From Treponema sp. (GTDB taxonomy: Bacteria; Spirochaetota; Spirochaetia; Treponematales; Treponemataceae), in NCBI GenBank assembly GCA_016290335.1, contig JAEETM010000074.1, forward strand, positions 1 through 16,988: DNA of 16,988 bases. The letters run 5' to 3'. Made by a program: the position numbers and the translations under genes. A model generated the notes under the pieces. It worked only from the letters and a program-made list of their open reading frames with translations. It had not been told where the DNA came from and made no database searches. This document shows, one piece after another, positions 1-7,468 of the stretch (positions within the stretch are counted from its first letter, which is position 1; every line of letters begins with the position of its first letter).

Positions 1-183
1 CACAACATTATCATCATTGGAAGAATCGAGGATATCTGCAATTTTATGAGACATAGTTTCAATCGGCATATTTCTGTTACCGGAGCCCAAAATCAGCATA
101 ATGAGTTCTTCATCGGTAGGGTAGCCGATTCCATATTCCAAAGTTTTTTCCCGCACATCGGGTTTATAATTTATAATTTCCAC
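1..183 (-). CDS. radC: RadC family protein, N-terminal fragment
   Basis: Read on the minus strand from a GTG at 183-181, an open frame of 61 codons runs off the left edge of the window. The translation contains YPTDEELIMLILGSGNRN, which matches the N-terminal helical region of RadC-like JAB/MPN-domain proteins (the family signature there is of the type SDEELLALLLGTG). The metal-binding JAB domain would lie outside the window. RadC is widely annotated as a DNA-repair protein, but its real role is unsettled. The start is uncertain: no Shine-Dalgarno sequence precedes the GTG, and no in-frame ATG is visible nearby upstream. The gene diverges from the galactan operon and shares its 5' intergenic region, but nothing suggests a functional link. 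Confidence 0.72.
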   Translation of the reverse strand, partial: MEIINYKPDVREKTLEYGIGYPTDEELIMLILGSGNRNMPIETMSHKIADILDSSNDDNVV

Positions 184-230
184 ATATATATAATTGCAAA
201 AATATGAAAAATTACGCGGTTTTTTGGGGG

Positions 231-299
231 AAAAATTGAAAAAAAAAAGTAAAAAATTATTAAAAAAAATTTGACATAGTAAGATATAGGGGTTATCCT
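231..299 (+). promoter_or_regulatory. Promoter of the GH53 operon with A-rich upstream element
   Basis: TTGACA at 271-276 and TATCCT at 294-299 are separated by 17 bp, a perfect -35 with a 4/6 -10 at the optimal spacing. The 40 bp upstream of the -35 (231-270) are almost pure A with a few T, which resembles an UP element. The predicted start is about 306, just before the operator centred at 319/320. This placement suits a strong promoter held down by a repressor. Confidence 0.75.
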
Positions 300-309
300 T
301 TAGGTATAT

Positions 310-329
310 AAAGTGACACGTGTTGATAA
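310..329 (+). promoter_or_regulatory. LacI-type operator O1
   Basis: The palindromic core ACACGTGT lies at 316-323, followed by a complete right half-site TTGATAA. By hand count it matches 15 of 20 positions of the palindrome TTATCAACACGTGTTGATAA, shared with three other sites in the window; the mismatches are all in the left half. The central CG step is typical of LacI-family operators. The site sits about 20 bp downstream of the -10, where a bound repressor would block initiation or early elongation. The right half also forms a short inverted repeat (CGTGTT-GAT-AACACG, 319-333). The likely ligand is the LacI-family protein encoded at 9096. Confidence 0.72.
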
Positions 330-366
330 CACGAGGTTAAAAGTATATTAATAAAAGGGGAATCCT

Positions 367-3300
367 ATGAAAAGAAAATGCCTGATTCTTTTATGCTTTG
401 GAATCTTGGGTTACTGCTGTTCTTTGTTTGCTATGACACATCCGGCTGAGGAAGGAGTTAAACAGAATATCATTATTGAGCCGGTAGAAGGACTTTCTGA
501 GGATTTTATGCGGGGAGTTGATATAAGCTCCTTGTATGAAATTGAGGCAAATGGCGGTAAGTATTATAACGCAAATCGAGAAGAAGAAGATTTATTCAAA
601 ATCCTTGCTGAGAATGGTGTAAACTGGGTACGTTTGCGAGTTTGGAATAATCCAAAAGATGGTGGCGGAAGCAACAATGTAGATATTGATGTAAAGCTTG
701 CAGTTCGGGCAAAGCAGGCTGGACTTAAGCTTCTTGTAGACTTTCATTATTCAGATACCTGGGCCGATCCTGGAAAACAGCCAATGCCGGCTGAATGGAA
801 AAAGCTTAATGAAAAACAACTGAATGCAGCGGTTGAAAAATATACAAAGGAATCTATTGAAGCGTTTATAAAAGCCGGAGCTCGCCCGGATGCTGTTCAG
901 ATTGGAAACGAGCTTAATAACGGTTTTATGTGGCCGCTTGGAAAAATATGGGGAAATGATGGTGAAAAGGTTGGCGGCTTTAAGGGCTTTACAGAGTTAC
1001 TAAAATCTGCAGCTGCAGGTGTTCGTGCTGCTCAGGGAAATGGACAATTAATTAAAATCATCATTCATATTGCGGATGGTGGAAATAATGACTTATATCG
1101 AGCAGTTCTTGATCCTGTTACTAAAGCAAAGGTAGATTTTGATATTATCGGACTTTCCTTCTATACCTATTGGCACGGCTCTTGTACTGACTTAAAGCGA
1201 AATATGGCAGATCTTGCAAAACGTTATGGAAAAGAGATGGCTGTAATGGAGACAGCTTACGCATTTACAAAAGAAGATGGTGATGAGCAGGGTAATGTGT
1301 TTATGGTTTACTCTGGAGATAATGATGGTTATTTACCGTCGGTTCAGGGACAGGCTACTGCAGTTCGTGATGTTATTGAGACTGTAGCTAATATAAAAGG
1401 CGGTATTGGAGTTTTTTATTGGGAACCTGCCTGGATTCCGGTAGAAGGAGCTGGTCTTTCAAAAACAGAGGGTGATACTTGGGAAAACCAGTGTATGTTC
1501 GATTTTGAAGGACGGGCTCTTCCTTCTCTTGCAGTATGGAATCTTGTATACGGTAATGATAGAGGTGCTGTTTCTAATGTTTGGGGCGGTTCGGCAAAAA
1601 ATGGTAGTGGTTTTATTCCTTATGATATGGCTGATCCGCTGAAGATTACTACAATGCCTGGAGTTGATCCTGTTCTTCCAAAAATGGTGAAGGTGGTTTA
1701 TACAAACGATAAGGAAAACAATGTAATTGTTTCGTGGGAAAAGCACGATTGGGTAGCAGAAACAACACCACGTATTATGGAGATTTCGGCTGGACTTTCA
1801 GGTTCAAGCTATAGGGTTAAGGCAGAGATTGAAATCAGCTCTCGTATTAATCTTGTTGAAGATAATTCCTGGGAAAGCGGAAAACTTGGAAAATGGAAGC
1901 TCAACGGTTCAGATACTGCTTGTTATGTAGAGAATAACAAAAGCAATTCTCATACAGGAAAATGGACTTATAAGTATTGGCTCGGACAAGGCTTTAAATC
2001 TGTTCTTACACAGGATTTTAAAGGAATTGAAAACGGAACTTACGTTATGACTGTCTGGGCTATGGGCGGTGGCGGAGAAAATGATATAAGATTTTTTGCT
2101 GCTAATTATGACGGTAATAAAACACAGCTTTCTACACAAATTGTAAATACGGGCTGGCTTAATTGGAAGCAGTACAAGGTTGAGGCGCCTGTTACAAATC
2201 ATCAGATTACAGTTGGTATTTATCTTGATACAAATGCAGGAAACTGGGGTAATTTTGATGACGTTGAGCTTTATCTTAAGGAAAACACTTCTGTTTCAGA
2301 AACAAGTCAGGAATGGGATGACAGCTTTACAGTAAATCTAAATACTGATTTTACAGATGAAATCTCTGATGAACCTGCAGCAGACGGTGCTAGTGGAAAA
2401 ATGGCAAATGTTCTTCAGGGAATTTGGATTGAGGCAACAAGCAAGACGAATGCTATTATTCGCGATATTGCTACCGGAGAAAAAGCTGGTTGGGAGCTTG
2501 ATAATCAGCATCTTCTCTCAAATGCTAACTGGTGGTTCTGGGGTGATATAAATAAAACCTTCCATCTTGATGCCGAAATTGGTGTATGGAAGTTTGACAG
2601 GACTCTTTATCAGGCTGACAGCTTTGCTGCAAATGTTCCTGTCGTAACCTGGGGAGATGGACTTCAGGGCTTGGGTACAATGTTTTTCAGTCCTATTTAT
2701 AACTGGAATGATAATGGACTGGGTGCTTTTAATAAGCTTGGTTTTACAATCAGTTCTCCTTTTGTAAATGTAAAGGTTGGATACGGTGGGCTAAAGGAAA
2801 ACGGAATGTCCGAGTTCACAGGAATCTATAATGTAATAGACCGATGGCTTGATGTTGGAAAAGGCTTTACAGAGATTTCAAACGGGAAGAAGTTACAGCG
2901 CTTTGGAGATGTAAAAGTAAATGCTATGGCAGCTTTATCTATGATGCGCGGAACTTACGGTATGTACGATATTCTTGATGTTAAGTTTGGTGAGGATTAT
3001 CGTACTGTAGCAACCTTTGGAAGTAAAACTACAGCAGAGCAGCTTTTCTATTATAATTCAGATAATTTGAATGCAGCTTCACTTTATTTTATAGCAAATC
3101 CTGGTAGCATAAAGCTTGAAGCTCACGGACTTACAACGTTCGGAACTGGTCTTGATTACGGTGCTTCTACCTTAGCAGGAGCAGTCAGAGCAGGTTATTC
3201 TAATGATGTGCTTGAGGTTTCCGTAAAAGGAAGCTGGGCTGGGAAAAACGTTAATTCAGTCTGGGGCTCTGATGGTCAGATTTATGATGATATAAATGCA

Positions 3301-4017
3301 GATACTGTTACTGGTAAGGTTGATGTAAATTGGCAGCCAAAAGAGTTTATAGCAATAGGTCTTGATGAAACTATAACCTTCAATAATGTTGAAGCGCTTT
3401 CTGACGGATTAATGAACATTCGTACTCAACCAATTTTGGATTTTTATCTTGAACCGCTAGCAGGCTTTGACTTTACTGCTTCGACGTATGCAGTTATGAA
3501 CTTTGACCGACTTGCAACTGCTACTTCTGTTAACCGCGATACGATTTTCAGCTTTAAGGAAGCTGGAATTGAGCTTACTGCAAAGGATATTTCTTATCGT
3601 CTTAAAAAGCTTGTTTTTGATTACGCACTCAGCTTTGATTTCCAGGATTGGAAAGACGGCAGCACTTATGATATAGGAGTGACTTATAATTCCTTTATGC
3701 TTTCTGCTGACGTGTCTGATAATCTGAATCTGCATGCAGGTACAGTTTTAAGAAATAAGAGTGAAAAGGATGCAGCCTTTGTTCCGCTCGGCTTTGCGCT
3801 TGGAGCTAAGTTTGCTTCAGTTCCTCTACCGGGAAGTCCTACCTTGTGGATGCATTTCTGCTATGGAATGAATCCTTATTCAGAAAATAATTACAGCCTT
3901 TATCGTGCCGATAACTGGATGAATAAGGCTCCTCACCGCACTTATTTATTGAACAGTCTGTATGAGGATTACACGACAAGCCAGATTGGAATAGGCTTTA
4001 TTTGGAATATTCAGTAG
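367..4017 (+). CDS. GH53 endo-beta-1,4-galactanase fused to CBM61-like module and C-terminal outer-membrane beta-barrel
   Basis: This 1216-residue protein should hydrolyse beta-1,4-galactan outside the cytoplasm. A signal peptide spans residues 1-22 (cleavage likely after SLFA). The GH53 barrel covers about 43-397: DFMRGVD, GVNWVRLRVWNNP and DFHYSDTWADPGKQ are family hallmarks, with acid/base E182 in QIGNE and nucleophile E295 in VMET. A Big_4/Ig-like domain (about 430-492) and a CBM61-like module (about 495-637; ENGTY, WAMGGGG, NTGWLNWKQY, NAGNWGNFDDVEL) follow. After an acidic linker (640-685), residues 690-1216 consist of alternating hydrophobic/polar strands rich in aromatic residues and glycine, ending SQIGIGFIWNIQ: an outer-membrane beta-barrel by appearance. 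The catalytic and CBM assignments are firm; the barrel is inferred from pattern, and I recognise no named family for it. Known GH53 enzymes are about 350-900 residues long and secreted. AGGGGAA precedes the ATG. First gene of the operon; 22 bp to the next. Confidence 0.9.
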   Translation: MKRKCLILLCFGILGYCCSLFAMTHPAEEGVKQNIIIEPVEGLSEDFMRGVDISSLYEIEANGGKYYNANREEEDLFKILAENGVNWVRLRVWNNPKDGGGSNNVDIDVKLAVRAKQAGLKLLVDFHYSDTWADPGKQPMPAEWKKLNEKQLNAAVEKYTKESIEAFIKAGARPDAVQIGNELNNGFMWPLGKIWGNDGEKVGGFKGFTELLKSAAAGVRAAQGNGQLIKIIIHIADGGNNDLYRAVLDPVTKAKVDFDIIGLSFYTYWHGSCTDLKRNMADLAKRYGKEMAVMETAYAFTKEDGDEQGNVFMVYSGDNDGYLPSVQGQATAVRDVIETVANIKGGIGVFYWEPAWIPVEGAGLSKTEGDTWENQCMFDFEGRALPSLAVWNLVYGNDRGAVSNVWGGSAKNGSGFIPYDMADPLKITTMPGVDPVLPKMVKVVYTNDKENNVIVSWEKHDWVAETTPRIMEISAGLSGSSYRVKAEIEISSRINLVEDNSWESGKLGKWKLNGSDTACYVENNKSNSHTGKWTYKYWLGQGFKSVLTQDFKGIENGTYVMTVWAMGGGGENDIRFFAANYDGNKTQLSTQIVNTGWLNWKQYKVEAPVTNHQITVGIYLDTNAGNWGNFDDVELYLKENTSVSETSQEWDDSFTVNLNTDFTDEISDEPAADGASGKMANVLQGIWIEATSKTNAIIRDIATGEKAGWELDNQHLLSNANWWFWGDINKTFHLDAEIGVWKFDRTLYQADSFAANVPVVTWGDGLQGLGTMFFSPIYNWNDNGLGAFNKLGFTISSPFVNVKVGYGGLKENGMSEFTGIYNVIDRWLDVGKGFTEISNGKKLQRFGDVKVNAMAALSMMRGTYGMYDILDVKFGEDYRTVATFGSKTTAEQLFYYNSDNLNAASLYFIANPGSIKLEAHGLTTFGTGLDYGASTLAGAVRAGYSNDVLEVSVKGSWAGKNVNSVWGSDGQIYDDINADTVTGKVDVNWQPKEFIAIGLDETITFNNVEALSDGLMNIRTQPILDFYLEPLAGFDFTASTYAVMNFDRLATATSVNRDTIFSFKEAGIELTAKDISYRLKKLVFDYALSFDFQDWKDGSTYDIGVTYNSFMLSADVSDNLNLHAGTVLRNKSEKDAAFVPLGFALGAKFASVPLPGSPTLWMHFCYGMNPYSENNYSLYRADNWMNKAPHRTYLLNSLYEDYTTSQIGIGFIWNIQ

Positions 4018-4039
4018 GCAAGAATCAGAGAGGTAAAAA

Positions 4040-4504
4040 ATGAAAGAAAAAATAAAAAAAGCTTTAACAGTACTAATTCTTATTTCGGCAGCCTTATTAA
4101 TAAGTGCCTGTGCGGATGCGAATGGACTTCATAATCAGACTGCGGCAAAAATAACCTTTGTGTTTAAAAACTTTGGCAGCATAAGCGGCGATTACACAAT
4201 TCCGGGAAACTTCAACAGCTGGGATAATTCTAAAAGCCTGATTAATATGAAGGACGGAAACGGACAATCAGAGCCAATAACAATTTCAAATGTAAATATT
4301 GAGTTTACTCTGATTCAGACAGGAGATTCCGGATGGTTACGGCCCTGGTATAGTGCAGGTGTTCTTGAAGGAAATGGGGTTGACCGTGGAACTGCCGGAA
4401 ATCCTTATCAGAACTTTTATATTGATGCACTTGATTTAAATGCCGGCGAAATCACCCTGATAATTGACGGTTCTGACCTGATTGCAACTCCGGTTGTGCA
4501 GTAG
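4040..4504 (+). CDS. Small lipoprotein with a CBM48/E-set-like sugar-binding motif
   Basis: A 154-residue lipoprotein. Basic N-terminus (MKEKIKK), hydrophobic stretch and lipobox ISAC put the lipidated cysteine at residue 24. The mature part is mostly beta-structure and includes YTIPGNFNSWDNS (about 58-70). This resembles the GxFNxW turn of CBM48/AMPK-type starch-binding or other E-set folds, but the similarity is short and the substrate cannot be read from it. Tryptophans in the W-x-R-P-W cluster near residues 99-103 could be sugar-stacking residues. It lies 22 bp behind the galactanase-barrel gene (AGAGG before the ATG) and 21 bp before the next lipoprotein, so it is surely co-transcribed. 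A role in holding galactan or assisting the enzyme is inferred from context. I do not recognise a named family. Confidence 0.78.
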   Translation: MKEKIKKALTVLILISAALLISACADANGLHNQTAAKITFVFKNFGSISGDYTIPGNFNSWDNSKSLINMKDGNGQSEPITISNVNIEFTLIQTGDSGWLRPWYSAGVLEGNGVDRGTAGNPYQNFYIDALDLNAGEITLIIDGSDLIATPVVQ

Positions 4505-4525
4505 ATTTTACAGGAGGCTGAGAAA

Positions 4526-6067
4526 ATGATAGAAAGAAAAACAGCAGATGTATATGCAAAAAAAATAGTTGAAATAATTAGCTTAAGTGTCATTCTGCTT
4601 GGATTTACGTTTTTTTGTACAGGTTGTGAGTATCTTCAGGGAACCTTAAGCACAGTTCAGCAGGAAAAGCTATTAGAGGCTACTGGTTCTCCGAGTTATG
4701 ATTATAAGGTTTGGTATTATAATGGAATGAGTGGCGAGAATATGTCTTTGTCAGCAGATTCTTCAACCGATGAATATTTTTCACAGACACTTCGCATTAA
4801 TTTTGGTCAGAAGGTTGCGCTAAAAGCCTACGCTCCTTCCGGTAAAATTATTGTGAATTATACAGATTCTGGTGGAAATAATATTTCAAAAACAATCTCT
4901 AAAATCAGTGGACGCTTGTCTCCTGATTACGAGTCCTACTACCTTGATATGTCTCCGGTTACAAAGCTTATTTCCGGGACTACAAGCTCTGCTACTGTTG
5001 ATATTAAGCTGAGTGGTTTTGTCTGTGCGGCAGGTGAACAGAATGGACGTCCCCTTAAAGCCTTTGAGTATTCAAGTCTTCAGATTCGTCCTTTGTACAG
5101 TGCACTAAGCTTTGATTATTCTACTGTGGGCTTCTCCAAAAGCTCCAGCTTTAAGATTCCTATGAATGGTGCTTTTTCTCTTGCTGGTGGTTCTTATAAG
5201 GTTGTGGGAAAAGATGCTTCTTCAAAGGAGTATACATTTATAGTTTCGGCTGATAAAAATGCAATCTATCTTTCACCAGATTTTGTTACAGAGCCTGCAG
5301 ATCAGACTTCTATGGTGCTTGAGCTTTCAGGTATTCTTGCAGATGGAGCAGGGGAAGCTTATTCTAAAAAAATAAAAGTCAGATTTCTAAAGCACCTTAT
5401 TGTAATAGACGGATTTGAGGATTCAAATTGGGAAGCAGCGAATGTAGTTACTTCTGAAGATGCAAGTGGCGATGCTATGGCTTTGGGTGATGACGGTATT
5501 ATGTATGCAACTTCTGCTGATATTACAAAGCTTTCTGTAGCAAATGATGATGATTATCTTTATCTTGCAATAAAAGGTGGACTTACTTCAAGTTGGGGAG
5601 ACGGTTTTGCCCTGATGATTTCAAAGGATCATTCTTCAAATGTAGTATATACGGAAGGTTCAAAGAGCTTTAAGGTTTCTGACAGTCTTGGATTTGGACG
5701 AGATTCCCTGGCTCATGGAACACCTGATTTATATCTTTATCATAAGCCGCAGAATGAAATTCTTGGTGCCTGGGTAGAAAAAGGTACTTCCCCAGAGCTT
5801 TCTACAGAGGACATTTCTTCTTCGATTGAATGTGCAGTTGATTCTTCAGAAACCTTCATAGAATATGCAATTCCGCTTACTAAGCTTGCATCAGCAGGAA
5901 TTAAAAATGGAGACCAAATCTTCCTTGGAGCTTTCTTCTCTGCTCACTGGGATGCAGGTATATTCGCAGCAGATGTAGTTCCAGATTCGCTAGTTTCTTC
6001 ATCAAACGAAAGCCATAGCTCTGTGGTTTTAAACTTTAAGAATGGACTTGCATACACAGTAAAATAA
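4526..6067 (+). CDS. Lipoprotein with C-terminal CBM9/DOMON-like domain
   Basis: A 513-residue lipoprotein. The signal has an unusually long n-region, then a hydrophobic stretch (17-30) and CTGC, giving lipidation at C34; the -3 cysteine is atypical, but spirochaete lipoboxes are relaxed. AGGAGG lies 8 bp before the ATG and fixes the start. Residues 40-285 are beta-rich, and no family was recognised there. Residues about 290-510 begin LIVIDGFEDSNWEAA and contain the pattern of CBM9/DOMON-like sandwiches: a D-G-x-x-D-x-x-W opening, LSVANDDDYLYLAI, a GFALMIS strand and a late FIEYAIPLTKL strand. Such domains bind saccharide ends or cover secreted glycosidases. It sits between the small lipoprotein and the second GH53 gene, so a galactan or galacto-oligosaccharide-binding surface protein is the best guess. 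No catalytic motif is seen. Confidence 0.8.
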   Translation: MIERKTADVYAKKIVEIISLSVILLGFTFFCTGCEYLQGTLSTVQQEKLLEATGSPSYDYKVWYYNGMSGENMSLSADSSTDEYFSQTLRINFGQKVALKAYAPSGKIIVNYTDSGGNNISKTISKISGRLSPDYESYYLDMSPVTKLISGTTSSATVDIKLSGFVCAAGEQNGRPLKAFEYSSLQIRPLYSALSFDYSTVGFSKSSSFKIPMNGAFSLAGGSYKVVGKDASSKEYTFIVSADKNAIYLSPDFVTEPADQTSMVLELSGILADGAGEAYSKKIKVRFLKHLIVIDGFEDSNWEAANVVTSEDASGDAMALGDDGIMYATSADITKLSVANDDDYLYLAIKGGLTSSWGDGFALMISKDHSSNVVYTEGSKSFKVSDSLGFGRDSLAHGTPDLYLYHKPQNEILGAWVEKGTSPELSTEDISSSIECAVDSSETFIEYAIPLTKLASAGIKNGDQIFLGAFFSAHWDAGIFAADVVPDSLVSSSNESHSSVVLNFKNGLAYTVK

Positions 6068-6082
6068 AGAAGGAGACAAAGA

Positions 6083-7333
6083 ATGAAAAAAAATATTTTT
6101 GTGGGCGGACTTTTTATAATGGCTATGATTTTTACAGCCTGTACTGATATACCATCTTATCCAGCAGATGGCAATAAGGTGCAATCCGGTTCTGTTACTT
6201 GTACAATCGATGGAACTACTGTAGTGATTAATCCAATAGAAGCAGAAATCCCGTCTGATTTTATGCGCGGTTTTGATTCTTCAGCAGACAGAGAAGCGGC
6301 AGTAGCTTATAAAAATACAGCTGCAAATAATTGCAGTATTTACCAGACACTTGCAGGTTTTGGTGTTAATTGGGTGCGCTTGAGAGTCTGGAATAATCCT
6401 CAAAGTGGAAATATTCCAAATGGAAATCCTGGTGGAAAGTCTGATAAAGCTGTTGTAATTGCTCAGTCTGTTGAAGCAAAAAGGGCAGGCTTGAAGGTGC
6501 TGCTTGATTTCCATTACAGCGATTATTGGGCTGACCCTGGAAAACAGGTTATCCCTGCTGATTGGCTTTCCTGCACGACCTCAGATGCAATGGCACAAAA
6601 GCTTTATGATTATACAAAGGAAGTGCTGGAAGCTCTGGAAGAAGCAGGCGCTGCTCCTAATATGATTCAGATTGGAAATGAAATAAGCTCTGGTCTGCTT
6701 AAGCATTCTGCAATTTCCGAAGCTTCTGACAACACTGTTTCTGTTACAGAAGCAGCGTCATCAGTTGCAGGAACATTTAGAAGTGCAAATTATTTCAAAT
6801 ATCTTAATGCTGGAATTACAGCTGCCCGCGAGGTTTGTCCTTCTGCAAAAATAATGCTTCACTTTACTGATGTGAACAGAAATTCGCCGCTTAATTTTTT
6901 GAGCAGCTTTAGTGATTTGGATTACGATATTGTAGGACTCTCCTGGTATTCTGAATGGGCAAGCCATGGTACACTGGAAAATCTAGGCTATCTAATATCA
7001 GGAATAAAGAAAAACTTCAATAAGGAAGTGGCAGTAGTTGAAACTAATGTTCATCACACTACCCAGGAAGGTGTACTTACAGCACAGCATAAAACAAATC
7101 TGACAAGTGCAGACGGAAAGCTTTATTCAGGAATTATTACTGATGCTTCAGGTAATATTGTTGCTTCGGTTCAGAATCAGGTGAATATCATTCGTGCTGT
7201 AATTGAAGTTACTGTAAAAAACGGTGGTTGCGGTGTGTTTGAATGGGGTGGAGAATATCTTGGCGCCTGGAACTCTATGTTTGCTGGTTCAGGTGTTCCT
7301 CTTCCAAGCCTTGCTGTGTTTGGAGTTCAGTGA
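6083..7333 (+). CDS. ganB: GH53 endo-beta-1,4-galactanase, lipoprotein form
   Basis: A 416-residue lipoprotein enzyme. Signal MKKNIFVGGLFIMAMIFTAC gives lipidation at C20. After a short beta-hairpin linker, the GH53 (beta/alpha)8 domain covers about 55-416: SDFMRGFD, GVNWVRLRVWNNP, DFHYSDYWADPGKQ, acid/base E200 in QIGNE, nucleophile E320 in VVET, and a closing GVFEWGGEYLG. Both catalytic glutamates are intact. It is a paralogue of the N-terminal domain of the first gene in the operon, but has no Ig, CBM or barrel parts; it is anchored by lipid instead. It differs in the loop after the acid/base and in the segment after the nucleophile (VHHTTQEG instead of YAFTKEDGD), so chain-length preference may differ. 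AAGGAGA precedes the ATG; the gap to the previous gene is 15 bp. Last gene of the first operon, followed by a hairpin terminator. Activity on beta-1,4-galactan is known for the family. Confidence 0.93.
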   Translation: MKKNIFVGGLFIMAMIFTACTDIPSYPADGNKVQSGSVTCTIDGTTVVINPIEAEIPSDFMRGFDSSADREAAVAYKNTAANNCSIYQTLAGFGVNWVRLRVWNNPQSGNIPNGNPGGKSDKAVVIAQSVEAKRAGLKVLLDFHYSDYWADPGKQVIPADWLSCTTSDAMAQKLYDYTKEVLEALEEAGAAPNMIQIGNEISSGLLKHSAISEASDNTVSVTEAASSVAGTFRSANYFKYLNAGITAAREVCPSAKIMLHFTDVNRNSPLNFLSSFSDLDYDIVGLSWYSEWASHGTLENLGYLISGIKKNFNKEVAVVETNVHHTTQEGVLTAQHKTNLTSADGKLYSGIITDASGNIVASVQNQVNIIRAVIEVTVKNGGCGVFEWGGEYLGAWNSMFAGSGVPLPSLAVFGVQ

Positions 7334-7354
7334 GAGCTGTAGTAAAAGTAAAAA

Positions 7355-7410
7355 AAATCCCTTTTTCAAAAAAAGAATTTGACAGCATAGAAAAAGGGAT
7401 TTATTATTAA
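7355..7410 (+). terminator. Hairpin terminator of the GH53 operon
   Basis: AAATCCCTTTTTC (7355-7367) pairs perfectly over 13 bp with GAAAAAGGGATTT (7390-7402), across a 22-nt loop; TTATTATT follows. It starts 21 bp after the stop of the second GH53 gene. The loop is long and the tail is not a pure U-tract, so termination may be partial. The structure also carries the next promoter: its -35 lies in the loop and its -10 in the tail. Confidence 0.72.
7379..7407 (+). promoter_or_regulatory. Promoter P1 of the 7554 lipoprotein gene, nested in the terminator
   Basis: TTGACA (7379-7384), a 17-bp spacer and TATTAT (7402-7407): 6/6 and 5/6 matches at optimal spacing. The spacer is the right arm of the terminator stem. 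The predicted start is around 7414, which places it at the left edge of operator O2a. Confidence 0.72.
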
Positions 7411-7414
7411 AGAG

Positions 7415-7434
7415 TAATCAACACGTGTAAATTA
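7415..7434 (+). promoter_or_regulatory. LacI-type operator O2a
   Basis: Core ACACGTGT at 7421-7428, preceded by AATCA. By hand count 16 of 20 positions agree with the shared palindrome TTATCAACACGTGTTGATAA. It covers the predicted start site of promoter P1. A further right half-site (GTTGATAAC) follows at 7440-7448 without a matching left half. Confidence 0.75.
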
Positions 7435-7440
7435 CATAAG

Positions 7441-7468
7441 TTGATAACATTTTTTTTTGAGGCATAAT
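7441..7468 (+). promoter_or_regulatory. Possible second promoter P2 of the 7554 lipoprotein gene
   Basis: TTGATA (7441-7446), a 16-bp spacer with an internal T-tract and CATAAT (7463-7468): 5/6 matches in each hexamer. Its -10 touches operator O2b, so a repressor bound there would cover the start site. Caution is needed because the -35 coincides with an orphan operator half-site, and in AT-rich DNA such pairs arise by chance. Confidence 0.45.

Noticed and set aside
231..270. A-rich tract as a repeat or sequence artefact
   Set aside because: It lies directly upstream of an excellent -35 element and is better explained as an UP-like promoter element.
2357..2551. Short + strand open frame inside the galactanase-barrel gene
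   Set aside because: It is contained in the linker and barrel coding region in another frame; no ribosome site.
2419..4014. SusC/TonB-dependent transporter interpretation of the C-terminal barrel
   Set aside because: No plug domain, no TonB box and only about 530 residues, too short for the 22-strand SusC type; there is also no SusD-type gene.
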